A DNA stretch of 64,000 nucleotides, from the NCBI GenBank assembly GCA_949825025.1, contig OX463779.1:33924203-33988202 (forward strand). The letters are read 5' to 3'. The translations under genes were made by a program, and so were the position numbers. The first letter of the stretch is position 1, and each line of letters begins with the position of its first letter. This document shows, piece by piece, positions 26,416-38,413 of this stretch. The notes below the pieces were generated by a model. The model was not told where the DNA came from. It saw only the letters and a program-made list of their open reading frames with translations, and searched no databases. Source of the DNA: Siphlonurus alternatus (taxonomy: Eukaryota > Arthropoda > Insecta > Ephemeroptera > Siphlonuridae).

Positions 26416-26962
26416 TCGTTTTTTTTTTATTAACCATTTTTCAACTGCATGACATTGATTATAACAATAATGTAACAATATATTTATTATGTCCGATTCA
26501 TTTAAATTTTAATAATTAAAACCAAATGCGCATTATGCCCGATTACGGCGATTACTATATCCACGCTATTCCGATTGATGGCTACATCAATTGATGGCTA
26601 CAAGAATTAAGTTAAAAAATAAAATTAAACTCTAAGTATACTGTATTCTGGTCGAATTGCATCCACATTGAACTATAAAATTTGAATCTTGATAGAATTC
26701 ATAAAATTGTTAAAACATGTTCCAACAAACTATACGTGGACCGCACAATATTGACCTCATAAAGTACCAAGAGATGGCATTGAAAACAGCCTCTATAGAA
26801 TCAGTATGACTCAACTACATGTGTACTTTAGCCAGTAGCAAAGCTCAGATATCAAAACAATGACACTTTTAGAATCACTAGGTAAAATCCACCAGATGTC
26901 CATACCTGTCTTTATGACGTCAATATCTGTTACGCCCTGATCGGCAGTATCGCAAGGCTAAA

Positions 26963-27133
26963 TATATAAAAGCCCTGATAACATATCACATCAACCAACT
27001 CAGCTGTTTCGTGCCCTTTGCTCACTTCATCGAACTTAAGTTTGGTTTTTTACCTGCGAAGATGTCACTTCAAGATTTGACAAGAGGAAAAGAAGAGGTC
27101 TGCATAAAAAAGTTTACTTCGCACTTTCGATAA
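26963..27133 (+). promoter_or_regulatory. TATA promoter-like site with short ORF on the opposite strand
   Basis: TATATAAAAG at 26963-26972 is followed about 30-38 bases later by pyrimidine/A-rich initiator-like sequence. About 60 bases further on, an ATG at 27062 in good context (GCGAAGATG) opens a 23-codon frame, MSLQDLTRGKEEVCIKKFTS..., ending at 27133. GATAA lies just after the TATA box. A short first coding exon of a small inducible gene nested in the shot intron would look like this. The donor that would end such an exon (GAAGAG|GTCTGC after codon 12) is poor. Downstream exons are uncertain (see 30661 and 33020). The protein is not recognised. Confidence 0.35.
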
Positions 27134-29544
27134 AAAATGTCTAGTGTCTGATTAAAACATACAAAAAGTTAATGCTGATAAAATGGAGCTATGAAATATC
27201 ACGTAATCATCAAGAATAATGAAATAAATTTAAATTCAATTAGACTTTATTTAAGATGTTTGACCCATTCAAATTAAAAAAACAACAATAAATATAATAT
27301 ATAATAAATACAAAACACATGCAAGCATGATTAATTTAAAAAAATAATTTTTATAATTAAAATTTTATTCTTTTATATATGAGTAATATGACAAAATAGT
27401 TTTATAAATAATATTAATAATTAATTATAAAAACAAATCTTTAATTTCTGGATCTATAAATTAAACACTCATTAATGTCTGAATATATTTATAAAAATAG
27501 TGAAAACTGTTATATACAAGTTGAGAGTAAATTTTAATTAAATGTGTATTTTTTTATAGTCATAATGAATATAGGATACGAATTAAGAGAAAGGTGTCAG
27601 TTTAGAGAGACAGTTGACTTCGAGGGGAGCGGCTCGCACGGACCATTTAATTAAAAGACTTTCTGTTAAGTGTTGATTTGCCGCTTTTAGCTCGCACACG
27701 TCGTCTAGACTAGTGAGACCTACAAACTGTTTTAAAATTATATATCACGATTTACGTAACAAGCAAAAATCTATCCATTCCAATTATTTATATATTATAT
27801 AAAACTATATTATAAAATTTAGACCGTAGATGCTCTTTTAACTATATAGGAATGTTAATTGATACATCAACAAAAATCATGATAACTTGATATTTAAAAC
27901 TTTGTGAGGTGTACTGAGGAGGACATAGTTTAGGACGAGAGGTTAGAGCAAAGACAGATAGGCTGATGGCAGATACCACTCTCGTGGCAGTAACATTCAT
28001 CGCAGTCCCCTGGCATCGGGCCATGGGACCCAACAGCCAGCATCTTATTCTCTACAACCTCTCAATGCTCTATTAATACAATAAGTTGAAATTGATAGTA
28101 TATTATCACTTAACTTCATTTTATAATGTGCTGTTTAATGTATCATATTGGCGTACTAAAGATACAATAATTCAAGGATAAGACATACAGTTCAATTCAA
28201 AATATAATAGACAGACAGTATTGTATAATAACAATTAATATAACGCAAAATTTGCTTTGAAATATAAATCCTCTATAATACATAATTAGATTAAATTCTA
28301 AACAAGGAAAGAATAGTACTTAAGTACTTCAGTGTATATATAAAAAAATAATATATTTTATGCAACGTGCTAGATGTTATTATGTAAAATATCTTTCGTA
28401 GAACCACTGATAACATCGTCCTTCAGATATCATAGACTCAAGTTTTAAAAGGTTATAAAAAGATATTACTTTTAATCGTTGCTTATCTTCAAACAATGCT
28501 CTTTGCAATTTTTTTTCTCACGAACGATTTTTATCAATTATGGAATTTTTAGGTTCATGTTTATAAAATAATAAAAATATATAAAAAAACAAGAATTTTT
28601 CAATAAAAATTTCTAAGCGAAAAACTCTATTATATTTAATGCATCGAGTACATAAAGTCATGAGTGCATGCGAGTGACCGGCGTGCAGTCACGAGTCAAG
28701 TTCAATTCGTGACGTTCGCACTTCACACACGAGAAGGATGTATATACTCAAAACTATGACGTCACTACGTATGACTGTTGGTTTCTGCTAGTATATACTG
28801 TGAGAATGAAACTTATTAGAAGCCCACACATCATCGAGTCTGCTTAAATCATCAAAATCAATGCGTTTAAATTGTTTCGTGGCTACATGTATATAGTGTA
28901 GACTGATGTAACGAGTTTAAAAAGTGTAAGATTTATTACGCATTAGATTCAGTAAACAGACGGCCAGCAGTCTTGCTCTTGTAATTTACATATAATATAA
29001 AAGATAAAAGTAATCATTCGAGTATACCTCCAAAGAATATACTTCCAAACAGGCTGTCTTGTGAACATATGCCACTCAATTAGTATAAATTCTAAATATT
29101 TTATGTACGATTTTTTTTTCTACAAATTACCCTCAATCCTTATTTTGCATGGAGATATACAATAAAGAATGTTTATGTATTAAAAAAAGTACATGCTTAT
29201 ATGCATGCAATAATTGCAAATCATTACATATTCATTATAATCGGTTTTAAAAAGACATTTACCGCGACCAAGCAAAAAAGGCAACTGAAAAAAAGAATAC
29301 TCGAATTCTGAGGAGAAAAAAAAAACTCCTAGATTAAAAGTGTTTTTGTAGCAAAAAAAAAAAAATAATAATAATAATAATAAATATGGTTTTCTTGTGG
29401 TGATTTTGCACGATTGTAATAAAAAAAAATCTGAGAGGAGCATACATTTAATCATCAATAAATTACATGCGTTTAAAACAGCAATACCATTTGTATCAGT
29501 TGTCCTGACGCATCCTGAGGTATATTAAATTACTTGATGTACGA

Positions 29545-29690
29545 TGACCGCGGCGTGCAGCATCCCGTACAGGCACCAGTGACGTCACGAGCGAAGTCAC
29601 GCCGCCCTCATTGTTGCAGCACTCACAACAATGCAACACCGCCGCCGCGACAGTGAGGCACCATCGGCCCTTCCGGAAACTTCATCACAA
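29545..29690. promoter_or_regulatory. CpG-rich block with CRE-type site
   Basis: GTGACGTCACGAGCGAAGTC and repeated CCGCCGC lie in a short GC-rich island in the intron. A candidate enhancer; no gene start is seen nearby. Confidence 0.25.
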
Positions 29691-30660
29691 GATTCACAAG
29701 AAATCTCTCGTGATCGTGAATATAATATTCAATATATCAATATATCATTATTAAAAGATATCATCATCATTATTATTATATGGTAAACTTAACAAACAAA
29801 AAGTTTAGCTTTCTAAACTAAACACATTTAATTTTAAGTATATTAAAGGTATTTTGAAGTTGTAAACATTGGTGTTTAAACTCTCACCAAAATTTTCTTT
29901 AAATTTTTTTTTTTAAATAATAAGTTACTGCATTTGTTCAGCTGCACATTAAATTCTTACTCGACAATGAATAAAAAAAGAAAGTCTCGATTATGATTGA
30001 AGTCAGGCATGCCACTGCATATAAATATGTACAGACGACGACGTGTTTCACGGTCAAAGCCATAAAGAAAATCCCCTCATTGTCCGTGTGGATTACGTGT
30101 GAACGTACTCACATCGACTGAGTACATCACGTAAACTTCCCAGAGAAATTCCCTTTACTTTGGGTTACGTCATATATAAATTTATATATACTGACACCAG
30201 CAAGACAATGTCAATGAAATATCAGACCTAAATATTAAGATAATACCAGAGAACTTGTATTATTAAGCTAATTAAAGCTCTCAGTATAGATACAATACAT
30301 CGTATTATATTATACAGTACTTGGTATACTGTATGTTCGTACTTACATTTTATTACAGACGTGAGAAACTTTGTTTTGTTTGTAAAATATGCAGCTCTAT
30401 GATGTCAAGTATTATAATAATTTGGTAATATATACTGTACTGTACACATTACACACATGCATTGCAGTATATTTAAATAAAATTAAGATTATATTTAATA
30501 AAATTTTATGAAATTTATTTTTTTTTAGATTATACGAAGCAAGGGAATGTCACAAAGGAACAGAATGGTATAATTTTATATTACAATTGAACAATCAAAG
30601 TGTTCTTGCTGTCAAAGTGAATTGGAAAGCAAGCCGGAAGGAAGAGTCTCTTCCTTACAG

Positions 30661-30717
30661 ATAGCCAATGATGAGACTGCAAACAGCTGGAGGGCATGTT
30701 CGGAAATAATCTTTTGC
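30661..30717 (+). CDS. Candidate 57-nt internal exon, plus strand
   Basis: Acceptor AGTCTCTTCCTTACAG and a perfect donor, TGC|GTAAGTATT, bracket 57 bases. Only one frame is open: IANDETANSWRACSEIIFC. It lies 3.5 kb downstream of the plus-strand TATA site at 27 kb and could be its second exon in phase 0-0. No homology is recognised and the product is unknown. It could equally be a non-coding exon or a chance pairing of splice signals. Confidence 0.3.
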
Positions 30718-32717
30718 GTAAGTATTCTGAAGAGTTACCGGTAGCGATTATTGTAAAAAACAGAACTTGATTTTGCTACTACATTTTAACTGTAAAAAGA
30801 TAGATAACAATACTTTCACTTCGTTACGATTACGTCACGCATTCTTTAACTTTTTTCAGTAATTGATATAATAGTTCATCATTATAACGGAAATTTAAAT
30901 TACAATAAAATTTAAATTTTTGTGTGACAGTATATTTGACAGAACTAATAGAGGCCTCCTGATTTAATTAATTGATATATCTGTGGGGTTGTGACCCTCT
31001 TCCACGCGACAAGACCGCCCACACGTCCTGGAGCTGCTGCAACTTTCTACCTCTCGATCCCCAGCTGATTATCACGCTCGCAATCCCACAGACCTAATTT
31101 GGTCGCCGACCTACCGACTTCAACGCACGCACGCCACGAGCTACTGTGACGAAATTTATGTCTCAAATAAACAAAAACACGTGCCAATGTAATAAAATTA
31201 TATAATGCAACATCCATGGTCAAGCCCTCAAAAATATTGAATTGCATCACAATTTATTAATTGAATGCAAGTGTTCTAATTATCATATATTTGATTTTGT
31301 CTTATGCATCCATATCTTGTATATAATTCTTTTATTGTTTCAAACGTTTATTTTTTATTAAACTGTATGAGATGTTTTGCTTACGGCGCGTTGAGTCAAA
31401 GATAAAAATCATTGGATAATATTTTGATATTTAGTGAAAAATTCCAATCCAAATCAAACATTACATAATATATATATATTCCCCCCCCCCCATTCTGTCA
31501 TGTGTTTGATTGATAATGATCATATAGTTTCACGTCATTTCTTCCGCAATCAAACTAAAATAATTCCGGTTTTATCGTCGATATAAGTGGTGACAACATT
31601 CCTATATTAAATAGCCCAACTCAGACATGCATGTATGTGTTGCAATTGCACATAGGTCGGTGGCATGCCATGGAGAAATTACACAAAGATTTAGTCACGA
31701 ACGACGCATGCTTTTCTTACAGACATCTTCATCATTAAATTACATTCTCATTCAGCTAATTTTTACGTTAATTGAAGAAATTACGAAATAAGTTAAATCA
31801 ATTATCTGAATACATCCTTGAAATTATTTCACGAATTCATAATTATCTATTAAATACAGAAATGTAGGATTGTTTTCAGGGATAAATTTATTTTAAGATT
31901 TGCTTTTTTTTTTTAAACTTTAAAGACGTACGTCGTATACAATTAAAAATGCAAAAAATATAATTGACATATTGAAAAAAGCAATATTGTTGAAAGAATA
32001 TTTAAAAATTGTATTATGAATAACTCAAAAATACACTAAATTACTAACAGATTTTAGACATGAGCTATTTTTTTGTTTAAAAAAAATATATATATTTTTT
32101 GAAGAGGCGTTTGAAAGGTGGTGGCATAAATGCAGAGTTAAAAATCTACACGTGACTGTCTTTTGCATGCCCACGCGAAGAGAGAGAGATTCGTTCATCC
32201 CACGCTAAAAAACACCGTAGATAATGCTACAGCTGCTTCTGTTTAATGTACTGTCGGAATAAGAAAGCATGCTTGGTTTGAACGTATAAGGCTTTATATG
32301 CATGCATGTAACATGCAGAGGGACAGTGCACTGTTATACCTTTGTGACGGTGACAACTTCTCGTTTAGGTAACCAAACTCATATGGAAATACGACTTGTC
32401 ATCTACATGAAATCTGTGACAGCTACAAAAGCACCACAGCACTTTATAAAACATTTCATTGCACCATTAACAATAGCCTTTTAAAAATATATAAATCTTC
32501 ATTTAAAACTGTTAAAACCTACATTATCAATTAACCTCATTCATTTGTTTTATACCATAAAAAGTTGCATGAAAAAAATTCCTTTTTTCATTATAGCATT
32601 GAGATTTTTTTTTCCTCTTTTTTTTTAAGGTTAACCTAGTTTTTTTAAATTCAGTTTATTGCATCCCACACAATTGTATCAAATTATAAAAAAAAAGAGG
32701 GGGCATACATGACCAAA

Positions 32718-32757
32718 ATGTGTCAATTGCCCCAAAATGTAAATCAATCAATCAAAT
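32718..32757 (+). repeat. Possible LINE/SINE 3' tail, copy 1
   Basis: ATGTGTCAATTGCCCCAAAA followed by (AATC)n-type repeats. The same 20-base word plus a tetranucleotide tail occurs in reverse at 62298-62343. This is typical of non-poly(A) retroposon ends. Confidence 0.4.
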
Positions 32758-33019
32758 TATAAAAGATATATACGATAGGTGAAAACAAAAATTAACGAGT
32801 TTAATTTAGCAATCATATAACAATCACGTAGGCAGGTCTGGTTTGATGTTCTGACGATACAAGTAACAAAAACATATAACTTAATTTTAAAACAAGTCTT
32901 CAATTTCTCGAATGCACTGTTCGGATTGGGTGACACTTAACTTACAAAATTATATTAATGAAACCTCAAACGGTATAGAGGAAAATTACTTTTAATTTTT
33001 TAGATTGATTTGCAGGTTG

Positions 33020-33160
33020 CAATGGTACTTGGAAAACTTGATGCTGACAAAAGACACAAATTCGTCGTTTTGGGTGTGATGCAGAAGTATAATAATACAG
33101 TATATAAATATATAATATTTATATATATACGAAATAAAATATTATGTAAAAATTCAATTT
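33020..33160 (+). CDS. Weak exon-like open reading, plus strand
   Basis: A T-rich tract and TTGATTTGCAG precede a frame that starts VAMVLGKLDADKRHKFVVLG, continues VMQKYNNT, then degenerates into AT-rich codons before a stop. The first 28 codons look protein-like; no donor of quality was seen. It could be the last exon of the putative plus-strand gene beginning at 27 kb. Unrecognised; chance is a serious alternative. Confidence 0.18.
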
Positions 33161-34613
33161 AACGATACTGCGTGTAAAAGTAGCAAAAACAATTCCTCCC
33201 CTTAAAAAATCTTTCAATTTAAGTTTGAGGCTAACAAAAAAAGAAATATAGATATTTTAAAGTGGCTATCACATTTTAAAATATTTATAATTTATCCTTA
33301 TGTTAATTTATGATACTATATTTAAAACTATAATATAATGTTGCCTAAATTAAAATTAACGACTTAATGCTTTCTTAATTGTACTAGAGCTTACTAGGCA
33401 CATAAAAATGCATACATGAAAAAAATAAAAAAAAAGTACTAGCTAGACTACAAAGCTCTACGATCTATGTTGTAAGATTAATGATGGTCTAATATCATCT
33501 TTATTGCTTTCATCTTGTGACGTCATAGTCTTAGCATCAGCCGACAGATTAGCCGAGAGTGCAATAAACGGTGGTGCACAAAGACGCGACTGTGATGGAG
33601 TAACTTGATCTCTTGGTGCACAGTAGTCGCGTGCAGTAAAATAAGTAGAGACGTACTTATCGCAGCGTAAGTTATTTGCACTCGTATATAATATGAACGG
33701 CTGTCAACACGTTCTCGTAAACATCAAGTGACAAAGCTAATTAGATCAAGTAGAAAAGTTACTGACTTTTGTTTAAAGGACACTTTGTTATACACATAAT
33801 TATAATGCTAGAAAAAATTACTCTTAAGGGAAATTTACTACTGCGCTAATTGTTTTATTTTTTCATCTAATTAACGCTATAATTTATTTAATTATAATAA
33901 CTCGAATATTTTTAAACAATTAATTTATGCAGTAAAATTTCTAAATATTAAAACACCCAAATGATCCAAAGAACATTTTTTTGACCATTTTAGGATTGAT
34001 GAAATGTATAATTTTACTTATAAAAAAAAAAAAAAAATAGGCAGCATAATTATAACATGCAGCGATGCAGCAAATAATCGTATTGATAGATTTGATAGAT
34101 CTGATATACAGTATAATATACATAAGATCTTTCAATAAGATTAAATATATTTTATTTTTAAAAATAGTAAAATACATTCCAATATATCCCATGCAACATT
34201 GGTAAATATAAATTGGTATAATATATATTATCGTTTGCAAAAGTATATAAGCTGCATAATAAATATATTTACAGTACAACTAAATGGTATAGCATCGAGA
34301 AATATGTATATATATACATATATATAATATCACCTTTAAATAAAAACCTACACGATATCAATTAAAAAAGAAACACAAGTAAAATAAAAGCTTAGAAAAT
34401 TCACAGATAGATGCTATTCGAGCTAGATGTTTGTGCTAATGTTTATTATTTCACCTAACATAAATACGTGGTGAGTTTTAGCCAAGCTGTATAAGATATT
34501 GCCAAAAGTATTTATTTGCATACGTGACGTGATATTCCTCTGTTAACTGGTGACGTCATTATATAGCTAACATTGCCAGCATATATTATTATATATATAA
34601 CTGTTGTACGTAC

Positions 34614-34675
34614 CTTTTTCAAGTGCTTGTTCACCCATTTGGTGAACGTCTTCTTCTGTATGGCATCGCGTTCAT
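34614..34675 (-). CDS. shot: Spectraplakin exon 2: start of CH1 actin-binding domain
   Basis: On the minus strand an acceptor (TTGATTGTTTCAG) precedes 62 nt and a strong donor (AAG|GTACGT). The exon supplies the last two bases of an Asp codon and then [20 protein letters not shown]. (D)[18 protein letters not shown] is the diagnostic opening of the first calponin-homology domain in spectraplakins and plectin, covering actin-binding site 1 in the first helix. It enters in phase 1 and leaves in phase 0. It is the first exon shared by both candidate first exons. The next constitutive exon lies 29 kb downstream at 5437. No frameshift or unusual residue is seen. Confidence 0.97.
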
Positions 34676-36199
34676 CTGAAACAATCAAACATACAACACT
34701 GTTATTATACTGTATCATATATCATAACATCATATGATACTTTTTAACAATGGTTTTTATAAACGTTATAATTGAAACATTATTTAAGAAACTTGAATAA
34801 AAGATTAAGTACATCAGTGAAATTAAGTGAGAAAAGTTGAAGGGTTAATTATATTAATATATTATTTTAAATTTGTTCAATTGAAAATTATTGGTCTTGT
34901 ACTGCAGTAGGCGTCTTATCTGTACCCGCAAGTAGATATTTGTGTTATAAGATATGAAATCTAATATAAGTCTGGTTTTATCTTTTAGAGGTAAACAGCT
35001 TACTTAAATGGGTATTATTTTCTTCTTTATCTGGTACAAGATCGATTTATATCTTTTTAACCTAATTGCTTTCATTGCTAAGTACTGTATTATTAACCTC
35101 AGCTATAATATATGTTATTTGTAGAATATATATTATTTAATCATTCATGAACTAAATGCTACTACATGAATGTTCTAAATTCAAAGTATGTATTTTTTAC
35201 ATGCATGGAATCTATCAAGACAAACTAATTAAATTGCAAGTTTCTTTATAACTTATACTTCAGAAAATATTTGTTGTTTTAATACCAACATTTTAGTACG
35301 CATACAGACGTACTATAAAAATAAAGGCAATTAAAAACTCAATACTTAAATCGAAAATTCATATATATTAATACAAAAAAAAACTTGATATTGCAACATT
35401 TTTAGATGCAAATAAATAAAAAAAAAAAAATGTATTTCTCAACTTCCATTACATCAATATATTAATTTACACACACATATATTAATAGAGTTCGTTATGA
35501 ATTAAGTTATTACAAATTGTTAATGGATCATTAGCATACGTGACGTCACAGATCACGTGACTCGACAAGTCTTGTGTCATTATAACCTGATGATGATCAT
35601 CATTAAATAATGTTGCCTCAGCGGTAGCAATCATCATCATGGTAAAAGGAATATTATTATTATTTTATACTAGGATTCAAACTGATTAAACAAACACATG
35701 AAATACTATAACGTCAATGTAAACAATACCACACACAGTAGGAGCCAGCATGCTGAGCTTCACTTCTTTTAGTTATCAAACAATAAAACCATATAAAATA
35801 ACATTATATATATTTTAACATAAGACAATGACAAAAACATTCCTTTCATTTTTATTTCTATTGTTTTTTTTAATATATTATTGAATTAAATTGAAGATGG
35901 AACTATTGTTGTCTCGCTTCGTATAAAAAAAGAGTAAATCGTAACATAAACTTTTTTTTTCTTTTTTTCTAATCCGTATTTTCATGGCAAGTAAAGCATG
36001 TCATGTACATAAGTAGTAAGTGAATTGCACCGGTAAAAATACACTACAATTCTACAGTGATACTTTAACGAAAGCCATTTCTACAATTTTTACTCGATTT
36101 AGTGGAGCAATAAAAATTCAAGGTGGTGTTATACGGGATTTCTTTTTGTATTTTTGCAACACGTGTAGATGACAAGGGTATTTGCACAGTCCTGCAAAA

Positions 36200-36370
36200 G
36201 GAAGGCGCAAAGGAGGTGCTGCTGTCAGAGTGCAGAGCGAGGAATTGCCCCGCGGCCAGCGAGGTGGGTGACCCGAGTGACCGCCCACGAGACGACGAGG
36301 AGCGGCCGAGGAGGAATGTTCGCCACGAGCACCGCACAGAGCTGGCACCGACCAGATGGACACGCCCATT
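36200..36370. promoter_or_regulatory. GC-rich island 1.6 kb upstream of the CH1-opening exon
   Basis: Contains CCGCGGCC, clustered CpGs and, on the minus strand, GGGCGTGTCC and GTGGGCGG just downstream of an A tract. Its place directly upstream of exon 2 makes it a possible internal shot promoter. No first exon with a phase-1 donor was found, so this is inference from composition and position. Confidence 0.25.
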
Positions 36371-36521
36371 TTTTTTTTTTTTTTTAAGAATTACGTTGGT
36401 ATTGGCAAGGCGTACGAATAAGTTATTGAAACAATTTTTGTGATTTTCTAGTTATTTTCTCATCACGTCGCTCAGTGGTATGTACAGAAGAAGTACAAAA
36501 CATTATATAGCGTCAAGAGAA

Positions 36522-36944
36522 TTAAGGGCATTGGGTGTAGCACCGGTAGTTGGCAACACTGACGTATCTTCACCATGTTATAATTTTTTATCATTGCTCC
36601 TCGGAGTAATTTTTATGCTAGAGCTAAGCTGATTGCTGTAGTATCAAGATAATTAGTAACCCAAGTGCACAATTTGGCTATATAAATCCTGATTTAAAGA
36701 AAATTATTTTTTAGTAATTTTTTAAATTTACATGCATTTTTCTAAAATATATATAAAAAAATACTTTTCTTTAAATTAGGCTTTATTTAGCCAAATTGTG
36801 CACTTGGGCTACTAATTATCTTAATACTACAGCAATCAGCTTAGCTCTAGCATAAAAATTACTCCGAGGAGCAATGATCAAAAATTAACATGGTGAATAT
36901 ATGTCAGTGTTGCCAACTACCGGTGCTACACCCAATGCCCTTAA
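36522..36944. mobile_element. TTAA-flanked foldback MITE A
   Basis: TTAA at 36522-36525 and 36941-36944 flank a sequence whose ends are inverted copies: GGGCATTGGGTGTAGCACCG at the left and its complement ending AATGCCC at the right. The arms extend about 150-180 bases with few mismatches, around an AT-rich loop near 36700-36770. No ORF. TTAA target duplication is the hallmark of piggyBac-type transposition, though piggyBac termini usually start CCC, not GGG, so family placement is tentative. Confidence 0.8.
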
Positions 36945-37619
36945 ATGCCTGTTTTGAAAGAATTTACCAAGGATTTTATTTCCATAAAGAGGTTTGATTA
37001 ATTTAGTCAAGAGCAGAATTCAAAAGGCCTCAGGGGTATATCATAACGTACAGATTCAATAATATGCTCTTTATTTTGAGTTTCACAGAGTAGAGTAGGT
37101 GTATTGTCCCTCTTAGGTTTACTCTGAGTCGTTATATAAATTACCCTTGGACACAGTTCATAATATCCATCTGTCCTGTAGTTAACAAGTCTGCTGCATC
37201 CTGGATTCGGTGAAAAGTTCCATTGTTGTTGAATCCTGATAACTCATTACTAATACAAATGTAAATTACTATATAGAAATGCAAATTAAACAAAACCTCA
37301 GTTGAGAAAAAAAAATCTTTATTTATTTTGAGTAACGAAACTTTGTCAAATACTGAACACATGAAAAAAACTGCGCAGCATAATAAAGTGTTAATTACAG
37401 TGCTGGAGTAAACATAAATATGTGTCTAAAACTCATCTTGACTTATCTTAACATAAATAGGATAAGATATGAGATACAGTAGAGCACCAAAGGCACCACA
37501 CCATAGTTTACCTACTTATATAGGAATACACCTCTATATACGTACGAGCAGCTGAAAAATAATGTAGCATCGTTATTACTTTAATTAACAACAATGAGCA
37601 GATTATAAATATTTTGGTG

Positions 37620-37865
37620 CTCGTATGGTGCTCTCCAGTGGGTCAGTGAACCGTCCAGGCGCCCAACTCCCAAGGTTACTTTTCTCACCGGCACAAGGTC
37701 ATCACTGTTGCCAAATCTCTCCCTCTCGAGCAGCAGTCAACAATAGATCATTGTGAAGGCTTATTATTGTTGCGGTCTTCACATGAGTCGAGGGCGCTCA
37801 CAAGGGGCCGCATACAGCCAGACCAGTCACAGACGCGAGTAAAGGTCGTCTCACCAAATTACAAC
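37620..37865. promoter_or_regulatory. GC-rich intronic island with donor-like site
   Basis: A minus-strand GTGCCG|GTGAGA donor-like site lies within a CpG-containing block that is otherwise surrounded by AT-rich DNA. A non-coding first exon of a shot isoform is possible; the only nearby ATG gives phase 2, which does not fit exon 2. Confidence 0.2.
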
Positions 37866-38032
37866 CTGACAAATCAATTTCTTACAGATTTGACAGTCTG
37901 GCTTATTCGTAAGTCAGAGATTGATTGTTGTGATTAAATCTACAGCAAAAATCATTGAAAAAACTTTGAAAAATTGAAATGTTGAAAATAAAATATACAC
38001 CTTTTTTTTTTCTCCATGCAGCACTTCAATGT

Positions 38033-38413
38033 TCAGCATCCATGATGAAATCACCAATCCTTTGTCCTCCCATTTACTTACAAAAAAAGATTGGGCGCAC
38101 GTAAGATCCTATACGGAGCAATTTTTCGATCGCTTATTTATTGTTAACCCTCTAAATAAGTTATGTTTGCAAATTTAAAATTACGTATTGGCACTAACCT
38201 TTTACGTTTGCTGCTATAAAAATTTTATTATTTGCCTTGGGTCAGTTTAATTAAAGAGCATCTAAAGAATTTCGCGGTAGTAGTGTTTTGACTTCAAGCC
38301 GAAAAAACGTGCGCAGAAGGGTTGCGCGCCAATGCGCGGTGGTTGTAGCAGGAGTCAAAATTAGCAAACGAACATGGCGACTATATAATTTTTCTGATGG
38401 ATACTGACCATTC
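38033..38413 (+). repeat. Dispersed 380-bp repeat, copy 1
   Basis: Nearly identical, in opposite orientation, to 45251-45635. Shared landmarks are TCAGCATCCATGATGA at one end, AACGTGCGCAGAAG and GGTTGTAGCAGGAGTCAAAA in the middle, and TTTTTCTGATGGATACT at the other end. No long ORF, no terminal inverted repeats and no poly(A) were seen. Likely a non-autonomous mobile element of unknown class. Confidence 0.85.

Larger units (their letters stand above)
5438..34613 (-). other. Intron 2 of shot (29 kb)
   Basis: This large intron separates KHLKK from ANRHVNDL. It contains the two candidate cassette exons at 8.25 and 6.6 kb, retroposons at 8.7-9.65 kb, a palindromic MITE at 10.5 kb, a tetranucleotide microsatellite at 18.7 kb, and an opposite-strand promoter-like site at 27 kb. 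Several GC-richer islands (20.1-20.3, 21.4-21.6, 25.2-25.4, 26.2-26.4, 29.5-29.7, 31.0-31.15 kb) stand out. The rest, including 14.5-15.4, 15.6-18.2, 22.4-23.6, 27.7-29.5 and 33.2-34.6 kb, is AT-rich sequence with simple A/T runs in which I see nothing more. Confidence 0.85.
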
